6,706 nucleotides of DNA from Alkaliphilus sp. GTDB lineage: Bacteria > Bacillota > Clostridia > Peptostreptococcales > Thermotaleaceae. Each line of letters starts with the position of its first letter. Positions within the stretch are counted from its first letter, which is position 1. The stretch lies in NCBI GenBank assembly GCA_018335765.1, contig JAGXRU010000002.1:1-6706 (forward strand). The letters run 5' to 3'. A program made the translations under genes and the position numbers. Positions 6,522 through 6,706 of this stretch are shown here, piece by piece. The notes under the pieces were generated by a model. The model did no database searches, was not told where the DNA came from, and saw only the letters and a program-made list of their open reading frames with translations.

Positions 6522-6613
6522 TGGCGGAGAAGGAGGGATTCGAACCCTCGCACCAGTTACCCGGTCTAACGGTTTAGCAAACCGTCCTCTTGAGCCTACT
6601 TGAGTACTTCTCC
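6522..6613 (-). tRNA. tRNA-Ser(GCT), encoded CCA
   Basis: This is a class II serine tRNA decoding AGC/AGU. The acceptor stem GGAGAAG pairs with CTTCTCC; the anticodon stem ACGGT/ACCGT closes the loop TTGCTAA with anticodon GCT; a long variable arm has ACCGG paired with CTGGT; and the T arm GAGGG-TTCGAAT-CCCTC is perfect. The discriminator is G, and CCA is encoded (6524-6522). It lies seven bases after tRNA-Leu and is followed by two terminators. Confidence 0.96.
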
Positions 6614-6620
6614 AAAAAAA

Positions 6621-6704
6621 TGGTGCGGGTGGAGGGACTTGAACCCCCACGCCGTTGGCGCTAGATCCTAAGTCTAGTGCGTCTGCCAATTCCGCCACAC
6701 CCGC
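6621..6704 (-). tRNA. tRNA-Leu(TAG), encoded CCA
   Basis: This is a class II leucine tRNA decoding CUN codons. The acceptor GCGGGTG pairs with CACCCGC; the anticodon stem CTAGA/TCTAG closes the loop CTTAGGA with anticodon TAG; a short variable arm pairs CGCC with GGCG; and the T arm is GGGGG-TTCAAGT-CCCTC. The discriminator is A, as expected for leucine, and CCA is encoded (6623-6621). The 5' end is complete, two bases from the window edge, so the promoter and any upstream tRNA genes of the cluster lie outside. Confidence 0.96.
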
Positions 6705-6706
6705 AT

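Noticed and set aside
6462..6698. 78-codon minus-strand reading frame
   Set aside because: It lies across tRNA-Ser and tRNA-Leu and their terminator; frames such as MAELADALDLG are common artefacts of tRNA genes.

Overview
The window is low-GC, AT-biased Firmicutes DNA. TTG/ATG starts with GAGGTGA/AGGA-type ribosome-binding sites, strong rho-independent hairpins, gene content and protein similarity all suggest a Clostridia-type organism, perhaps an Alkaliphilus/Natronincola-like or related anaerobe. That placement is inferred from general resemblance and was not computed.

Layout: (1) 2-1516, plus strand: the C-terminal five-sixths of the ribosome-associated GTPase TypA/BipA, cut by the left edge. 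(2) 1515-1555: a perfect 18-bp hairpin shared as terminator by typA and the convergent gene block. (3) 1558-5075, minus strand: a tightly spaced run, read right to left, of trmB (tRNA m7G46 methyltransferase), a CGGC-domain putative metal/redox protein, an XRE regulator whose LexA/S24-like C-terminal domain lacks the catalytic Ser and Lys, and a two-HKD cardiolipin synthase. Gaps of 43, 35 and 35 nt suggest a single transcription unit. (4) 5135-5387, minus: a small unrecognised gene broken by two single-base frameshifts, both in A runs. (5) 5388-6179, minus: a SAM-dependent class I methyltransferase of unknown substrate with its own RBS and candidate promoter. (6) 6180-6521: a noncoding stretch with a compact, GC-richer imperfect inverted repeat (6303-6349) and two tandem minus-strand terminators. 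(7) 6522-6704, minus: tRNA-Ser(GCT) and tRNA-Leu(TAG), seven bases apart.

Most of the window is housekeeping: translation factor, tRNA genes, tRNA modification, membrane lipid synthesis. No CRISPR array, transposase or phage gene is visible. The least explained parts are the non-catalytic LexA-like regulator sitting between the CGGC protein and cardiolipin synthase, the frameshifted small gene, and the structured intergenic element near 6303-6349. A regulator that senses a signal and controls cls and the CGGC gene is a reasonable hypothesis but is not shown by the sequence.
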